From: Lysobacteraceae bacterium PS02065
GTDB taxonomy: Bacteria; Pseudomonadota; Gammaproteobacteria; Xanthomonadales; Rhodanobacteraceae
DNA: 64,000 nt
Assembly (NCBI GenBank): GCA_029959555.1
Contig: JASCPI010000008.1
Span: 1-64,000, forward strand
Direction: 5' to 3'
The notes beneath the pieces are model-generated. The model had not been told where the DNA came from. It saw nothing but the letters and a program-made list of their open reading frames with translations, and did not search any database. Position 1 is the stretch's first letter. The number at the start of each line of letters is the position of its first letter. Shown piece after piece: positions 28,173-37,045 of the stretch. The position numbers and the translations under genes are program-made.

Positions 28173-28320
28173 GTGGCGATCCCTTTGGAGGGAGGAGGCG
28201 CACCACGCCTCCCGTGATCGCGCCGGTGTCCTGCCGGTGCTCCAACCCCGCGGGTCATTCGCCAACACGCACGGCCGGGGGGTCGCGCGGCGGAGGAGCC
28301 GCGCTGCCAGGAGATCCACC

Positions 28321-30366
28321 ATGAACGTGTCATCGCGGTACCGACGCCCGAGAGTCGGTCTGCTGCCGTGGGCGATCCTCGTCGCCCTGAGTCCCTGCGC
28401 CGCGATGGCCCAGGCCCTTCCCGACGACGAAGACAAGGACAAGGACGACCGCACGCTCGAGGTCGTCGAGGTCATCGGCGAACGCCCGCTACCGAACATC
28501 AAGGACCGCCTCCAGCGCGGCCAAGCCTCGACCGTGCGCGACCTGTTCGATCTCGACGCCCGCGTCGACTTCGGCGGTGGCACGCGCAACGGCCAGCGTC
28601 TCTACCTGCGCGGCGTCGAAGGCAGCAACCTCAACGTCACCGTCGACGGTGCACGCCAGGGCCAGAACCTCTACAACCACCGCGGCGGCCAGGGCAACGT
28701 CGATCCGGAAATCCTCAAGCGCGTCGACATCGCGCCGGGCCCGGTCGCGGCCGATGCGGGCTACGGCGCACTCGCCGGCAGCGTGCGCTTCACCACCGTC
28801 GATGCGCAGGACCGCCTCGCCGACGGCGACACGTTCGGCGCCGCGGCCAAGCTCGGCTACGCCTCGGCCACCGAGGCCAAGCGCGCCTCGGCCACCGCCT
28901 TCGGCCTCGCCGGCGACACGCTCGGCGTGCTCGTGCATGCCTCCGCGCAGGATTACGACGACCTGCGTGTCGGCGGCGGCAGCCACATCCCCTACTCCGG
29001 CGGCGAAGACCGCAGCGCGCTCGTCAAGCTGAGCCTGCTCGCGATCGAAGGCCACGAACTGCGCGTCGGCCTCGAAGGCAACCGTGCCGAAGGCTTCAAC
29101 TACATGCAGCGCGGCGACTACCCGTGGCAGGTGCAGCCGCCGGTCGGCACGCGCCCGCCGCAGGACCAGACCCTCACGCGCACCGCGCAGACGCTCAACT
29201 ACCGCTTCTCGCCCGGTTCGGATGTCGTCGACCTGCGCGCGACGTTCGCCAACTCGCGCGATGATTTCCACGCGCCGGACAGCAACGGCGAGCGCTTCAT
29301 CAGCGACGGACGCACGTTCGACCTGCGCAACATCATGCGCTGGAATAGCGGCACGATCGCCACCGACCTCACCGTCGGCCTCGAGTACGTCGACCAGGAG
29401 GGCACGGCCGAGCAACGCACCGGCACGACGTTCTTCCGCACCGCGAGCGACAACTTCGGCGCCTACGCGCAGGCACGCGTGCACGGCACGCGGTGGGACG
29501 TGAGCCTCGGCGCGCGTCGCGATGCCTACGACAGCGACTACGGCACCGCGAGCAGCGACGGCGAGGAAACCTCGCTCAACCTGCAGGCGCAGTGGCGTTT
29601 CGAGAACGGTCTGCGCGTGCACGGCGGCTACGGCGAGGCGATCCGCGGCTTCGGCACGATCCCGCTGCAGTTTACGCGCAACATCGCGCCGAACCTGCTG
29701 TTCAACGGCTCACCCGACGGCACGCTGCGTCCCGAGCGCGGCCGCCAGAGCGAAGTCGGCATCGCCTGGGCCGGCGAAGGCGTGCTCGGTGCGCGCACCT
29801 TCGAGATCGGCCTCAAGCGCTACCTCACGCGCCTGCAGGACGTGATCGCGTTCGACCAGCCCGGCACGGGCGGCCTCGGCGGCCGACCGGTACGCGGCTT
29901 CTCCAACCTGCATCCGTCGGTGCGCTTCGAAGGTACGGAGCTCACCACGCACTGGCGCGGCGAGCGCTTCGAGACCTCGCTGTCGGTGATCGACGCCGAA
30001 GCGAAGAACCTCGCGATGCAGCCGCAGTTCCTCGCCCGCGCCGGCGCGCCGACGCAGGGCAAGCTCGTGTGGGATTCGCGCTTCGCGCTCGCGCCACAAT
30101 GGACCGTCGGCTACACGTTCACGACCGTCGAAGGCCTCGACAGCCCGCCTGCAGGCCAGACCGTCTTCATCGAGCGCCCCGGCTACTCGCTGCACGACGT
30201 CCAGCTCAACTGGCGCGCACCGGGTGCACGCGACTGGGGCGTCGCCCTGGCCGTCAACAACCTGTTCGACCGCCGCTACAGCACGCTCACCACGTTCACC
30301 GAACTCGGCTTCGCCACAGAAGAACCGGGCCGTGACGTGCGCGTGACGGTCGACGTGGCGTTCTGA
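28321..30366 (+). CDS. TonB-dependent outer-membrane receptor, probably iron or haem uptake
   Basis: 681 aa. The ATG at 28321 follows AGGAG. Signal peptide residues 1-32; a TonB-box-like VVEVIGER near residue 50; plug domain with the phrases RLYLRGVEGSNLNVTVDG and YNHRGGQGNVDPEILKRVDI, closest in style to haem/haemoglobin receptors; then a barrel with LRPERGRQSEVGI (the NPxLKPE-like landmark) and a final VTVDVAF ending in Phe as needed for barrel assembly. Energised by TonB-ExbBD, not in this window. A Fur-like dyad covers its promoter. Confidence 0.9.
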   Translation: MNVSSRYRRPRVGLLPWAILVALSPCAAMAQALPDDEDKDKDDRTLEVVEVIGERPLPNIKDRLQRGQASTVRDLFDLDARVDFGGGTRNGQRLYLRGVEGSNLNVTVDGARQGQNLYNHRGGQGNVDPEILKRVDIAPGPVAADAGYGALAGSVRFTTVDAQDRLADGDTFGAAAKLGYASATEAKRASATAFGLAGDTLGVLVHASAQDYDDLRVGGGSHIPYSGGEDRSALVKLSLLAIEGHELRVGLEGNRAEGFNYMQRGDYPWQVQPPVGTRPPQDQTLTRTAQTLNYRFSPGSDVVDLRATFANSRDDFHAPDSNGERFISDGRTFDLRNIMRWNSGTIATDLTVGLEYVDQEGTAEQRTGTTFFRTASDNFGAYAQARVHGTRWDVSLGARRDAYDSDYGTASSDGEETSLNLQAQWRFENGLRVHGGYGEAIRGFGTIPLQFTRNIAPNLLFNGSPDGTLRPERGRQSEVGIAWAGEGVLGARTFEIGLKRYLTRLQDVIAFDQPGTGGLGGRPVRGFSNLHPSVRFEGTELTTHWRGERFETSLSVIDAEAKNLAMQPQFLARAGAPTQGKLVWDSRFALAPQWTVGYTFTTVEGLDSPPAGQTVFIERPGYSLHDVQLNWRAPGARDWGVALAVNNLFDRRYSTLTTFTELGFATEEPGRDVRVTVDVAF

Positions 30367-30382
30367 CGACCGCCTTCATCGT

Positions 30383-30405
30383 GCACGTCCCGGGAACGGG
30401 CGTGC
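30383..30405 (+). terminator. hairpin after the TonB receptor gene
   Basis: GCACGTCCCG / CGGGCGTGC with loop GGAA and one bulged T, 16 bases after the receptor stop. A plausible intrinsic terminator stem, with no strong U tract. Confidence 0.5.
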
Positions 30406-30410
30406 CCGAT

Positions 30411-30428
30411 GAAATGAATGGGGTCAGG
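30411..30428. repeat. repeat family D, half copy
   Basis: GAAATGAATGGGGTCAGG is one terminus of the family D element joined directly to part of the other, apparently the remnant of an internal deletion. The rest of the 388-base gap up to trmY holds a 72-codon minus-strand open frame (30435-30653) with a valine/glutamate tail that I do not call as a gene. Confidence 0.55.
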
Positions 30429-30754
30429 CCGTCGTTACGGCACGCTCTCGACTTCGACTTCGACCTCGTTGCCGCCCTGTCCGGCCATCGCCGTGCGCCA
30501 GAGCGTGTCGAGCTGATTCGCCGCTCCGGCACTCACGGCGCCTTCGGCGGAGGCGATCGATGCGAAGCATGGCGTGGTCGGCATCGTGCAGGCTCCCCCG
30601 GAAGTCCTGCGAGGTTCCGGGAATGCGGAACGGCGCGCAAACGTCGCAGCCATGCCCGTCGTTCGGCGACATCACCATGCCGCGCGGTGCATCCATCCGC
30701 GCGCCACGTATCAAAAGCATCGCCCCTCAGCAATTTCGAGGCGACAATGCGCGC

Positions 30755-31348
30755 ATGAGAACCTTCGTCCTCCGCGCCCGCGCGGCCCCCACCGACAGCG
30801 CGACCCTGCTGGCTTCCGTCGGCCAGGAGGCGCACACCGAGATCCTCGCGCACATGCTCATGAACGCGATCTTCGTGGCGCAGTCGCATCGCCCCGATGT
30901 CGTCGTCTACCTGGTGCTCGAGAGCACGCGCGACTTCTCGCGCACGATCCGTTTCGACGCCAACGCCATGCACGACATCGGCGGCTTCGACGAACGCGCC
31001 CTGCTCGGCAAGGTCGCGAGGGCGCTCGATGTCTCGCGCGGCATGGACAAGGAGGAAACCCGCCCGGTCGAATCGGGCGTCACCGTGCAGACGATCAGCT
31101 TCGAGCGCCTCGTGCAGGGCCTCGCCACGGATCATCAGCTCTACGTGATGGACCGCAAGGGCACGCCGATCCGCGAGCAGGTGTTCGAGGGCAACCCGTG
31201 CTTCCTGCTCACCGACCACATCCCGATGCCGAAGAAGACCTTCCACAGCCTCGAGCGCCTCGGCGCGCAGAAGCTCGCGCTCGGCGCGACGATGCTGTTC
31301 GCATCGCAATGCGTCGTGCTGATCCACTACGAACTGGATCAGGCCTGA
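30755..31348 (+). CDS. trmY: TrmY-type SPOUT RNA methyltransferase (DUF358)
   Basis: 197 aa from the ATG at 30755, giving MRTFVLRARAAPT, the family's N terminus. Features of COG1901/DUF358: the buried strand VVVYLVLESTRDFSRTIRF, a middle IGGFDERALLGKVARAL, and the C-terminal SPOUT knot with FLLTDHIPMPKK and LGATMLFASQCVVLIHYELD. In archaea TrmY methylates N1 of pseudouridine-54 of tRNA. Bacterial tRNAs normally carry ribothymidine there, so the target of bacterial homologues is unclear. Stand-alone. Confidence 0.88.
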   Translation: MRTFVLRARAAPTDSATLLASVGQEAHTEILAHMLMNAIFVAQSHRPDVVVYLVLESTRDFSRTIRFDANAMHDIGGFDERALLGKVARALDVSRGMDKEETRPVESGVTVQTISFERLVQGLATDHQLYVMDRKGTPIREQVFEGNPCFLLTDHIPMPKKTFHSLERLGAQKLALGATMLFASQCVVLIHYELDQA

Positions 31349-31391
31349 CGACAGCGACTGGCAGGCATCCTTGCCCGCAGGCGCACGAGCG

Positions 31392-32282
31392 TCAGCAGCG
31401 CTCGATGCCGACTTTCCAGGCTCCACCTTCCTTGCGCATCATCACGTCGCACTGCATCTCGTAGCGATCCGCGGCACTTCCGGCCTGCGCCTTGAGCTGG
31501 GCCACTGCGGCATCCCCGAGCACGCGCATCGTGCCGATCGCAGGCTTGCCGCTGTGCGCAGGCACGAACATGCGCACGAACATGTGCTCGACCTCCGCAC
31601 CGTACTGCTCGGCCTGACGCCGTGCATCCGCGCGGCGCGTCGCCGTGAAGGAGCCCTCGATGTCCTTCGAGGACTTCGCTTTTCCGGCGGCGGTCCAGTA
31701 GGTGAGCAGCGCCGCGCGCGCGGCTTCGACATCGGGGCCCGTCGTGAGGCCCGACGCCAGCGTGCGGTCGACCAGCGGCGGCGGCGCGAGTGGCACGTCG
31801 ACGGTGTATGTGCCCAGCACGTCGCACCATGCGTCGTTGCAGCTGCCGCTGCCTTCCTCGAGCGTGCCCGTGACACGCGTGCCGCTCGTTTTCAGCTTGG
31901 CCACCGCGCTGGCGAGGTCGTTGATCACGTTGACACCGCGCACAGAGCACGCCCCGCCGGCGTCGCATTCGTAGATGGCTTCGACGTTTCCATCGGCCTT
32001 GATCGACCAGCGCAGCAGCGGAGCGTTGGCCTTCTGGCGCCACGCGAGGATCTCGTCGTTGCGGTCTTCGGCGTCGGCCCACGCGTCGGCAGGAACCGCC
32101 CTGTCGAAGAGGTAGATCGTCGTGATCGCGCCGGAGCGCGAAGACTCGCTCCAGGCGTAACCGTGGGTGGGCTTGAACCCGCCGTCGGCGGATTGGCCGG
32201 ACACCGAGCCGGCCGGCGCGGCCGCGGCATGGATCGACATCGTGGCGAGCACGAGCAAGGTGGAAAGGCGGCGCGTGAACAT
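31392..32282 (-). CDS. exported protein with NTF2-like C-terminal domain
   Basis: 296 aa. Signal peptide residues 1-22 (cleavage in H-A-A-A-A). The middle has three or four closely spaced cysteines (YECDAGGACSV and CNDAWCD) that suggest disulphides. The last 110 residues (TYWTAAGKAKSSKDIEGSF, ending MRKEGGAWKVGIERC) resemble DUF4878/SnoaL-like NTF2 folds found in periplasmic proteins. No catalytic residues assigned. Convergent with trmY (43-base gap). Confidence 0.75.
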   Translation of the reverse strand: MFTRRLSTLLVLATMSIHAAAAPAGSVSGQSADGGFKPTHGYAWSESSRSGAITTIYLFDRAVPADAWADAEDRNDEILAWRQKANAPLLRWSIKADGNVEAIYECDAGGACSVRGVNVINDLASAVAKLKTSGTRVTGTLEEGSGSCNDAWCDVLGTYTVDVPLAPPPLVDRTLASGLTTGPDVEAARAALLTYWTAAGKAKSSKDIEGSFTATRRADARRQAEQYGAEVEHMFVRMFVPAHSGKPAIGTMRVLGDAAVAQLKAQAGSAADRYEMQCDVMMRKEGGAWKVGIERC

Positions 32283-32489
32283 GCAAACCTCCGGGGCAGT
32301 GTCGGTCGTGGTGCAGACGGTCGTGCACGCTCACGCGAAGACGTGGCGGCAAGGGCCAACCGCAGCGCCGACACGTCGGCTGGACACACCGCTCGGGGCC
32401 TCACGCCTCGGCTACGTTCGCGCTCCGCTAAGCCGAGGTGGCGTAGGACGTCGGTCTCCACCCACCGCGTCGATCAGCAAGGAGAAGGC

Positions 32490-32951
32490 ATGAAGATCGT
32501 GACCAGCCTCAGCTTCCAGGGCCAATGCCGCGAAGCATTCGAGTTCTACGCCAAGGTTCTCGGCGGCAAGATCACCGCCGCCTACCCGTATGGCGAGGCG
32601 CCTCCGGGCATGCCGTTCACCGACGACAAGTACAAGCAGTGGCTGATGCACGCGTGGCTCGACGTCGGCGACCAGTCGATCATGGGCGCGGACATGGACA
32701 CCGCCTGGGCGCCGAACATCGGCAAGCCCAAGAACGGCTTCGACGTGACCCTGCACACGACCGACATCGCCGAAGCGCGTCGCTGGTTCGATGCACTGTC
32801 CGAAGGCGGCAAGACCGTGATGCCGTTCGCCGAGACGTTCTGGTCACCGGGTTACGGCGCACTCGTCGACAAGTTCGGCATCCCGTGGATGGTCAACACG
32901 ATCCCGTCGGGCGACTGGAAGCCGCCGCAGGGTGCCGACGGCTTTTCGTGA
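32490..32951 (+). CDS. VOC-family protein, PhnB-like
   Basis: 153 aa. The ATG at 32490 is preceded by AAGGAGAAGG, an excellent site. The PhnB / 3-demethylubiquinone-methyltransferase-like group is recognised from the N-terminal SLSFQGQCREAFEFYAKVLG and the closing DKFGIPWMVN. Two beta-alpha-beta-beta-beta units are expected in this vicinal-oxygen-chelate fold. Metal ligands are not fully conserved in the group and the function is unknown. A second VOC protein lies at 62328-62774. Confidence 0.9.
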   Translation: MKIVTSLSFQGQCREAFEFYAKVLGGKITAAYPYGEAPPGMPFTDDKYKQWLMHAWLDVGDQSIMGADMDTAWAPNIGKPKNGFDVTLHTTDIAEARRWFDALSEGGKTVMPFAETFWSPGYGALVDKFGIPWMVNTIPSGDWKPPQGADGFS

Positions 32952-33083
32952 CCGGCTCTGCGTCGTCTCGTCGGGACCATGCACACCTCCGACCATCGCG
33001 CCTCGCATGACACGCGGGGCGCGAACAGGCGAGAAGCCTCGCGCGACATATCACGATGATCCAGCCACCCGTGTCCAAGCTCC

Positions 33084-33155
33084 GGGGTCAGGTTCATTTT
33101 CCCGATCGACGCCGCGGACATCCGCCGCCCTCTCCAGGCCAATGAACCTGACCCC
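33084..33155. repeat. miniature repeat family D, copy 2
   Basis: 72-base element with ends GGGGTCAGGTTCATTTT and AATGAACCTGACCCC, perfect inverted termini over 15 bases. A further degenerate half (ACATGAACCTGCGCCCGG) follows near 33183. It fills most of the 335-base gap between the VOC gene and the DUF1456 gene; I see no gene there. Confidence 0.85.
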
Positions 33156-33250
33156 AGCTTGCGCGTATCCGCACGTCCGAGGCACATGAACCTGCGCCCG
33201 GCTTCCACGCGCCGGCTTGCATCCCGCCCCGGCGCCCAGCTCGGGCAGAC

Positions 33251-33277
33251 GCTCACCCACGCGAAGCGCGGGTGAGC
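33251..33277 (-). terminator. terminator hairpin for the DUF1456 gene
   Basis: Outer arms GCTCACCC / GGGTGAGC and an inner CGC/GCG with GAA loop, lying 10 bases past the stop of the minus-strand DUF1456 gene. Stem of about 11 pairs with two single mismatches. No strong U tract. Confidence 0.55.
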
Positions 33278-33287
33278 TCAGGTCCGA

Positions 33288-33821
33288 TCAGCCCGCGTTC
33301 TTCGCGCGCGTCCACGCGTCGCCCGCCGGCTTCGGCGATGACGCACCCGCCGGAACATCACGCACGCGCTGCGTCAGGCCCTTGAGGAAGTTGCGCAGCA
33401 TCTGGTCGCCGCATGGACGGTAGTTGCGATGTCCGGGCTGGCGGAACAGCGCCGACAGCTCCGGCTTGGACACCGGGAATCCCGCGTCGGCGAACACCTC
33501 ATGCATGTCCACGTCGGCGAGTTCGAACGCGATGCGCAGCTTCTTGAGCACGAGGTTGTTGGTCATGCGCGTCTCGAACGGACGCGCCGGCTGGCGATCG
33601 TCGCGACCGCGCCGGTGCACGATCAGCCCGTCCAGGAAACGCGCGAGCACCGCGTCGCTGCACGTCACGTGCGCGGGATCGTCTTCCTTCATCAGCATCG
33701 GCCGCACGTCGTCGCGTTCGAGCACGAACGCCGGGTCGACCAGATGCACGATCTCCACCACCTTGTGATCGCTCAGGTCGAGCATGTAACGAACGCTGCG
33801 CAGCACATCGTTGTGGATCAT
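33288..33821 (-). CDS. DUF1456 (YehS-like) protein
   Basis: 177 aa, beginning MIHNDVLRSVRYMLDLSD, the standard N terminus. Two tandem DUF1456 repeats of about 65 residues: the first with DDVRPMLMKEDDP and FLDGLIVHRRGRDDR, the second beginning TNNLVLKKLRIAFELADVD and ending PCGDQMLRNFLKGL. The family is widespread in gammaproteobacteria and of unknown function. Monocistronic, with a hairpin after the stop. Confidence 0.93.
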   Translation of the reverse strand: MIHNDVLRSVRYMLDLSDHKVVEIVHLVDPAFVLERDDVRPMLMKEDDPAHVTCSDAVLARFLDGLIVHRRGRDDRQPARPFETRMTNNLVLKKLRIAFELADVDMHEVFADAGFPVSKPELSALFRQPGHRNYRPCGDQMLRNFLKGLTQRVRDVPAGASSPKPAGDAWTRAKNAG

Positions 33822-33933
33822 GGGCCTTCGTGACGCCGGGGAAAGACGCGCAGTGTAGCGGGTGTGGTGCCCTGGCCCGTCGACGCGGCTCCTCTAGCCC
33901 GATCTCCGTATCACGCCGCCAATCCGGAACACC

Positions 33934-34125
33934 GTCATCCCGGCGGAAGCCGGGATCCCCTTGAGCGTCCGTCGAAGCGGAACTCGGTTGGGCAACGATG
34001 CTTGAACACATCGTCTCGATTCGGAAAACGTCACAGCACGTGCATTCCGACCAGACTCCCGACCATCGACAAGGTGCAATTCGCCGATCGATGCTCAAGG
34101 GGATTCCGGCTTTCGCCGGAATGAC
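33934..34125. repeat. REPIN-like inverted pair of repeat family C (copies 1 and 2)
   Basis: Copy 1 (33934-33966) carries GTCATCCCGGCGGAAGCC and the flank CCCTTGAGC. Copy 2 (34093-34125) is its reverse complement with CGGCTTTCGCCGGAATGAC. Each copy is itself a palindrome (CCGGC...GCCGG around GAAA/GGAA), and the pair faces each other over about 126 bases, the architecture of REPINs. The 489-base gap between DUF1456 and the SPFH gene holds nothing else I can recognise. Confidence 0.8.
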
Positions 34126-34310
34126 GAGCTGACTGACTGCAGCGGGTCTGCGCCAGTTACTCCATGACCGAGCCGTTATGCACAAGCGCGGGAGAACGCA
34201 CGCGCCATGTCCTCCTTCCCCGCCACTCCACGTTTCCTCATCGGCGGGTTGTATAGTCCGCCGGCACGCCGGGTGCTGCACCCGGCCACATGAAAGGTGA
34301 AGGAATCGTC

Positions 34311-35453
34311 ATGGGTCTCATTCAAGCGGCGGTGGGTGCGGTCGGCGGCATGCTCGCGGACCAGTGGAAGGACTTCTACACGGTGCCGGCGGGGCTGCCG
34401 TCGACGGCGGCGCTGTTCGCGGCCGTGCCACATGGCACCAACGCCGGGCGCGGCTCGAACACCAAGGGTTCGTCCAACATCATCACCAACGGCTCGAAGA
34501 TCGTCGTGCCGGAAGGCTACGGCCTGCTGCTCATGCAGGACGGCGCGATCACCGGCTTCGTCGCCGAGCCGGGCGGCTACGAGTGGCGCTCGGACGATCT
34601 CAACTCCAAGTCGATCTTCGCCGGCGACGGCTTCGTCAGCCCGCTGATCACGCAGAGCTGGGAGCGCTTCAAGTTCGGCGGCCAGCCGGGTTCGCAGCAG
34701 GCCGCGTTCTTCGTCTCGCTCAAGGAGCTGCCGGACAACCGCTTCGGCACGCAGTCCGAGATCTACTGGGACGACGCGTTCCTCAACACGCAGGTCGGCG
34801 CGGTCACGCGCGGCTCGTATACGCTCAAGATCGTCGACCCGATCCTGTTCGTGAAGAACTTCGTGCCGGCGCAGTACCTGCAGTCGGGCCAGGTGTTCGA
34901 TTTCACCGACATGGACAACGCGGCCGCGAGCCAGCTGTTCAACGAGGTGGTCGGTTCGCTCGCGCCGGCCTTCAGCCTGTACTCGAACGATCCGGCCAAG
35001 GGCAACCGCATCACCAAACTGCAGCAGGATTCGATCGGCTTCGCCAAGAGCCTGTCGGATGCCGTAGAGCAGGCCTACCAGTGGAAGTCCGATCGCGGCC
35101 TCGTGATCGTCAAGACCGCGATCGTCTCGATCGAGTACGACGCCAACACGCGCGAGCTGCTCAAGACCGTGCAGCGCGCCGATGCGCTGTCGGGTGCACG
35201 CGGCAACTCCAACCTGCAGGCCAGCGTCGCGCAGGGCATCCAGTCGGCCGGCGAGACCGGCGGCGCGGCGGGCCTGGTCGGCATCGGCATGGCCTCGGGC
35301 ATGCTCGGTGGCGTCGGCAATCTGCAGCAGCCGGCTGCGCCCGCCGCGGACGATCCGGTCGCCAAGCTCAAGAAGGCCAAGGAGATGCTCGATCTCGGCC
35401 TGATCACGCAGGGCGATTACGACGCGCTCAAGGCCAAGGCGCTCGGCCTGTAA
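34311..35453 (+). CDS. SPFH-domain membrane-associated protein, YdjI-like
   Basis: 380 aa from the ATG at 34311 (GAAGG upstream). Residues 55-260 form an SPFH/band-7 domain: IVVPEGYGLLLMQDGAITG, then FFVSLKELPDNRFGT, QVGAVTRGSYTLKIVDP and a VIVKTAIVSIEYD strand. The last 32 residues (DPVAKLKKAKEMLDLGLIT) form a SHOCT module. No membrane segment beyond a weak N-terminal helix, so membrane binding may depend on the partner encoded next. In B. subtilis, YdjI is recruited to membranes by YdjG/YdjH and works with PspA. First gene of a three-gene operon. Confidence 0.88.
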   Translation: MGLIQAAVGAVGGMLADQWKDFYTVPAGLPSTAALFAAVPHGTNAGRGSNTKGSSNIITNGSKIVVPEGYGLLLMQDGAITGFVAEPGGYEWRSDDLNSKSIFAGDGFVSPLITQSWERFKFGGQPGSQQAAFFVSLKELPDNRFGTQSEIYWDDAFLNTQVGAVTRGSYTLKIVDPILFVKNFVPAQYLQSGQVFDFTDMDNAAASQLFNEVVGSLAPAFSLYSNDPAKGNRITKLQQDSIGFAKSLSDAVEQAYQWKSDRGLVIVKTAIVSIEYDANTRELLKTVQRADALSGARGNSNLQASVAQGIQSAGETGGAAGLVGIGMASGMLGGVGNLQQPAAPAADDPVAKLKKAKEMLDLGLITQGDYDALKAKALGL

Positions 35454-35474
35454 CCGTCCAGGTACGTCGCGACC

Positions 35475-36788
35475 ATGTCCAACACCAACCTCCCGCCGGT
35501 GCCGCCGCCTCCGGGCATTGGTCCCGGCTCGCCGCGCGACGTGCCGCCGGTGCCGGGCAGCCATCCGATCGATCCGGCCACGCTGCCCAAGCCGATCCGT
35601 GACGAGCTGCTGGCACCGGATCCGCTCGCCATCGACACGTCGGCCGCCGAACTGAAGGACGGCCTCAACCGCTGCCCGAAGTGCGGCGCGACCGACATCC
35701 GCCACAAACTCGGCACCGATCTGTTGATCTGCCAGTACTGCCGCCATGAGTGGGACGGCGCGCGCGTGGAAGAAGCGTTCGGACTCGGCGAAGGCCTCGC
35801 CGACCTGCGCGGCACGGTCGTCGCGTCCGGCGCGCGCGACATCGCCGCCGACGCCGCCGCGCTCATGACGTTCAAATGCACGGGCTGCGGCGCCGAGGTC
35901 ACGGTCAACACGTCCACGTCGATGACGGCACGCTGCCACTGGTGCCGCCACGTGTTCGGCGTCAACGAGCAGGTGCCCAACGGCGCCGTGCCCGATGCGG
36001 TGCTGCCTTTCCATATCAAGAAGGACGACGCCGTCGCGCGCATCCGCCAGTTCGTCGACAAGCGCCGCCTGTTCGCGCTCAAGGCGTTCAAGGAGGAATT
36101 CACGCCCGAGAACGTCGTCGGCGTCTACCTGCCCTACATGATCGTCGACGGCAACGTCAGCGCCGCGGTCGCCGGCAAGGGTGAGATCAAGACGCGCGAG
36201 TACCAGCGCGGCACCGACAAGAACAAGACCACCTATTACGACGCCGACATCTACCAGGTCGAGCGCCAGGTCTCGTTCACCGTCGACGACCTGCCGCTGG
36301 AATCCTCGACCGAGCGCGGCAACCTCGACACCAAGGTCAACACCAACAACATCATCAACACGATCCTGCCGTTCGACACCAAGAACGCGGTGAAGTGGAA
36401 CGCCTCGTACCTGTCGGGCTTCACCTCCGAGAAGCGCAACAGCAACATCGAGCAGATGCAGCCGCGCCTCGAGGACCAGTTCCTGTCGATCGCGCGCGCG
36501 CAGGTCGAGAGCTCCGTGCGCCGCTACGACCGCGGCGTGCGCTGGGAGCAGGAGCAGCTCGACGTGCACGGCACGCGCTGGGTGTCGATGTACCTGCCCG
36601 TGTGGCTGTACTCCTACCACCAGCCCGGCGCCAACGGCGGCATGCTCCACTACATCGCGGTCAACGGCCGCACCGGCGAGACCATGGGCAGCGTGCCCGT
36701 GCAGCAGTGGAAGCTGCTGCTCGCCGCCCTCACCACCGGCACGGTCATCGAAGGCATCGTGCTCTGGATCCTGGCGACGTCATCATGA
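35475..36788 (+). CDS. TFIIB-type zinc-ribbon membrane protein, YdjG-like
   Basis: 437 aa. A proline-rich N terminus (residues 7-40) is followed by two zinc ribbons: C67/C70/C86/C89 (CPKC...CQYC) and C135/C138/C154/C157 (CTGC...CHWC). A long alpha/beta region follows, with LPYMIVDGNV and WVSMYLPVWLYSY, and one C-terminal membrane helix (residues 415-434). This domain order fits YdjG of B. subtilis, which anchors an SPFH partner. Starts 21 bases after the SPFH gene and overlaps the next gene by 4 bases. Confidence 0.85.
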   Translation: MSNTNLPPVPPPPGIGPGSPRDVPPVPGSHPIDPATLPKPIRDELLAPDPLAIDTSAAELKDGLNRCPKCGATDIRHKLGTDLLICQYCRHEWDGARVEEAFGLGEGLADLRGTVVASGARDIAADAAALMTFKCTGCGAEVTVNTSTSMTARCHWCRHVFGVNEQVPNGAVPDAVLPFHIKKDDAVARIRQFVDKRRLFALKAFKEEFTPENVVGVYLPYMIVDGNVSAAVAGKGEIKTREYQRGTDKNKTTYYDADIYQVERQVSFTVDDLPLESSTERGNLDTKVNTNNIINTILPFDTKNAVKWNASYLSGFTSEKRNSNIEQMQPRLEDQFLSIARAQVESSVRRYDRGVRWEQEQLDVHGTRWVSMYLPVWLYSYHQPGANGGMLHYIAVNGRTGETMGSVPVQQWKLLLAALTTGTVIEGIVLWILATSS

Positions 36789-37045
36789 GCGACGATGGTG
36801 GGCTCTGGCTTCTCGCGGCCGGTCCGGCCGGCGCGTCCGCGCTGTACTGGTACCTCTACCGCTACTACCGCAACACCGACAAGTCGCACGCGTTCGAACG
36901 CGAGACGACCGTGGAGGCCCAGCCCGTGACGGGCTCGGACGCCCAGGTCGGCGACATCAAGGGCACGCGCGAATCCCGCATCCGCGGCGACAACGTGCGC
37001 GCATTCCGCGAGCGCGTGCAGCGCGTGCGCAGCGATTCGAGCTGA
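36785..37045 (+). CDS. small membrane protein of the SPFH operon
   Basis: 86 aa. The ATG overlaps the stop of the zinc-ribbon gene (ATGA), so translation is coupled. One membrane helix at about residues 6-26 (LWLLAAGPAGASALYWYLY) with a following charged region rich in Arg/Glu (residues 32-86). It could be the counterpart of a YdjH-like third component, but I see no sequence relationship that proves this. Confidence 0.72.
   Translation: MSDDGGLWLLAAGPAGASALYWYLYRYYRNTDKSHAFERETTVEAQPVTGSDAQVGDIKGTRESRIRGDNVRAFRERVQRVRSDSS

Noticed and set aside
30435-30653. A 72-codon minus-strand open frame ending in a Val-Glu repeat
   Set aside because: No ribosome site and no similarity that I recognise; it lies between repeat remnants and could be chance.
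34176-36650. An 824-codon minus-strand frame opposite the SPFH and zinc-ribbon genes
   Set aside because: Composition typical of antisense frames at high GC, with no domains; the plus-strand genes have clear motifs, ribosome sites and coupled starts.
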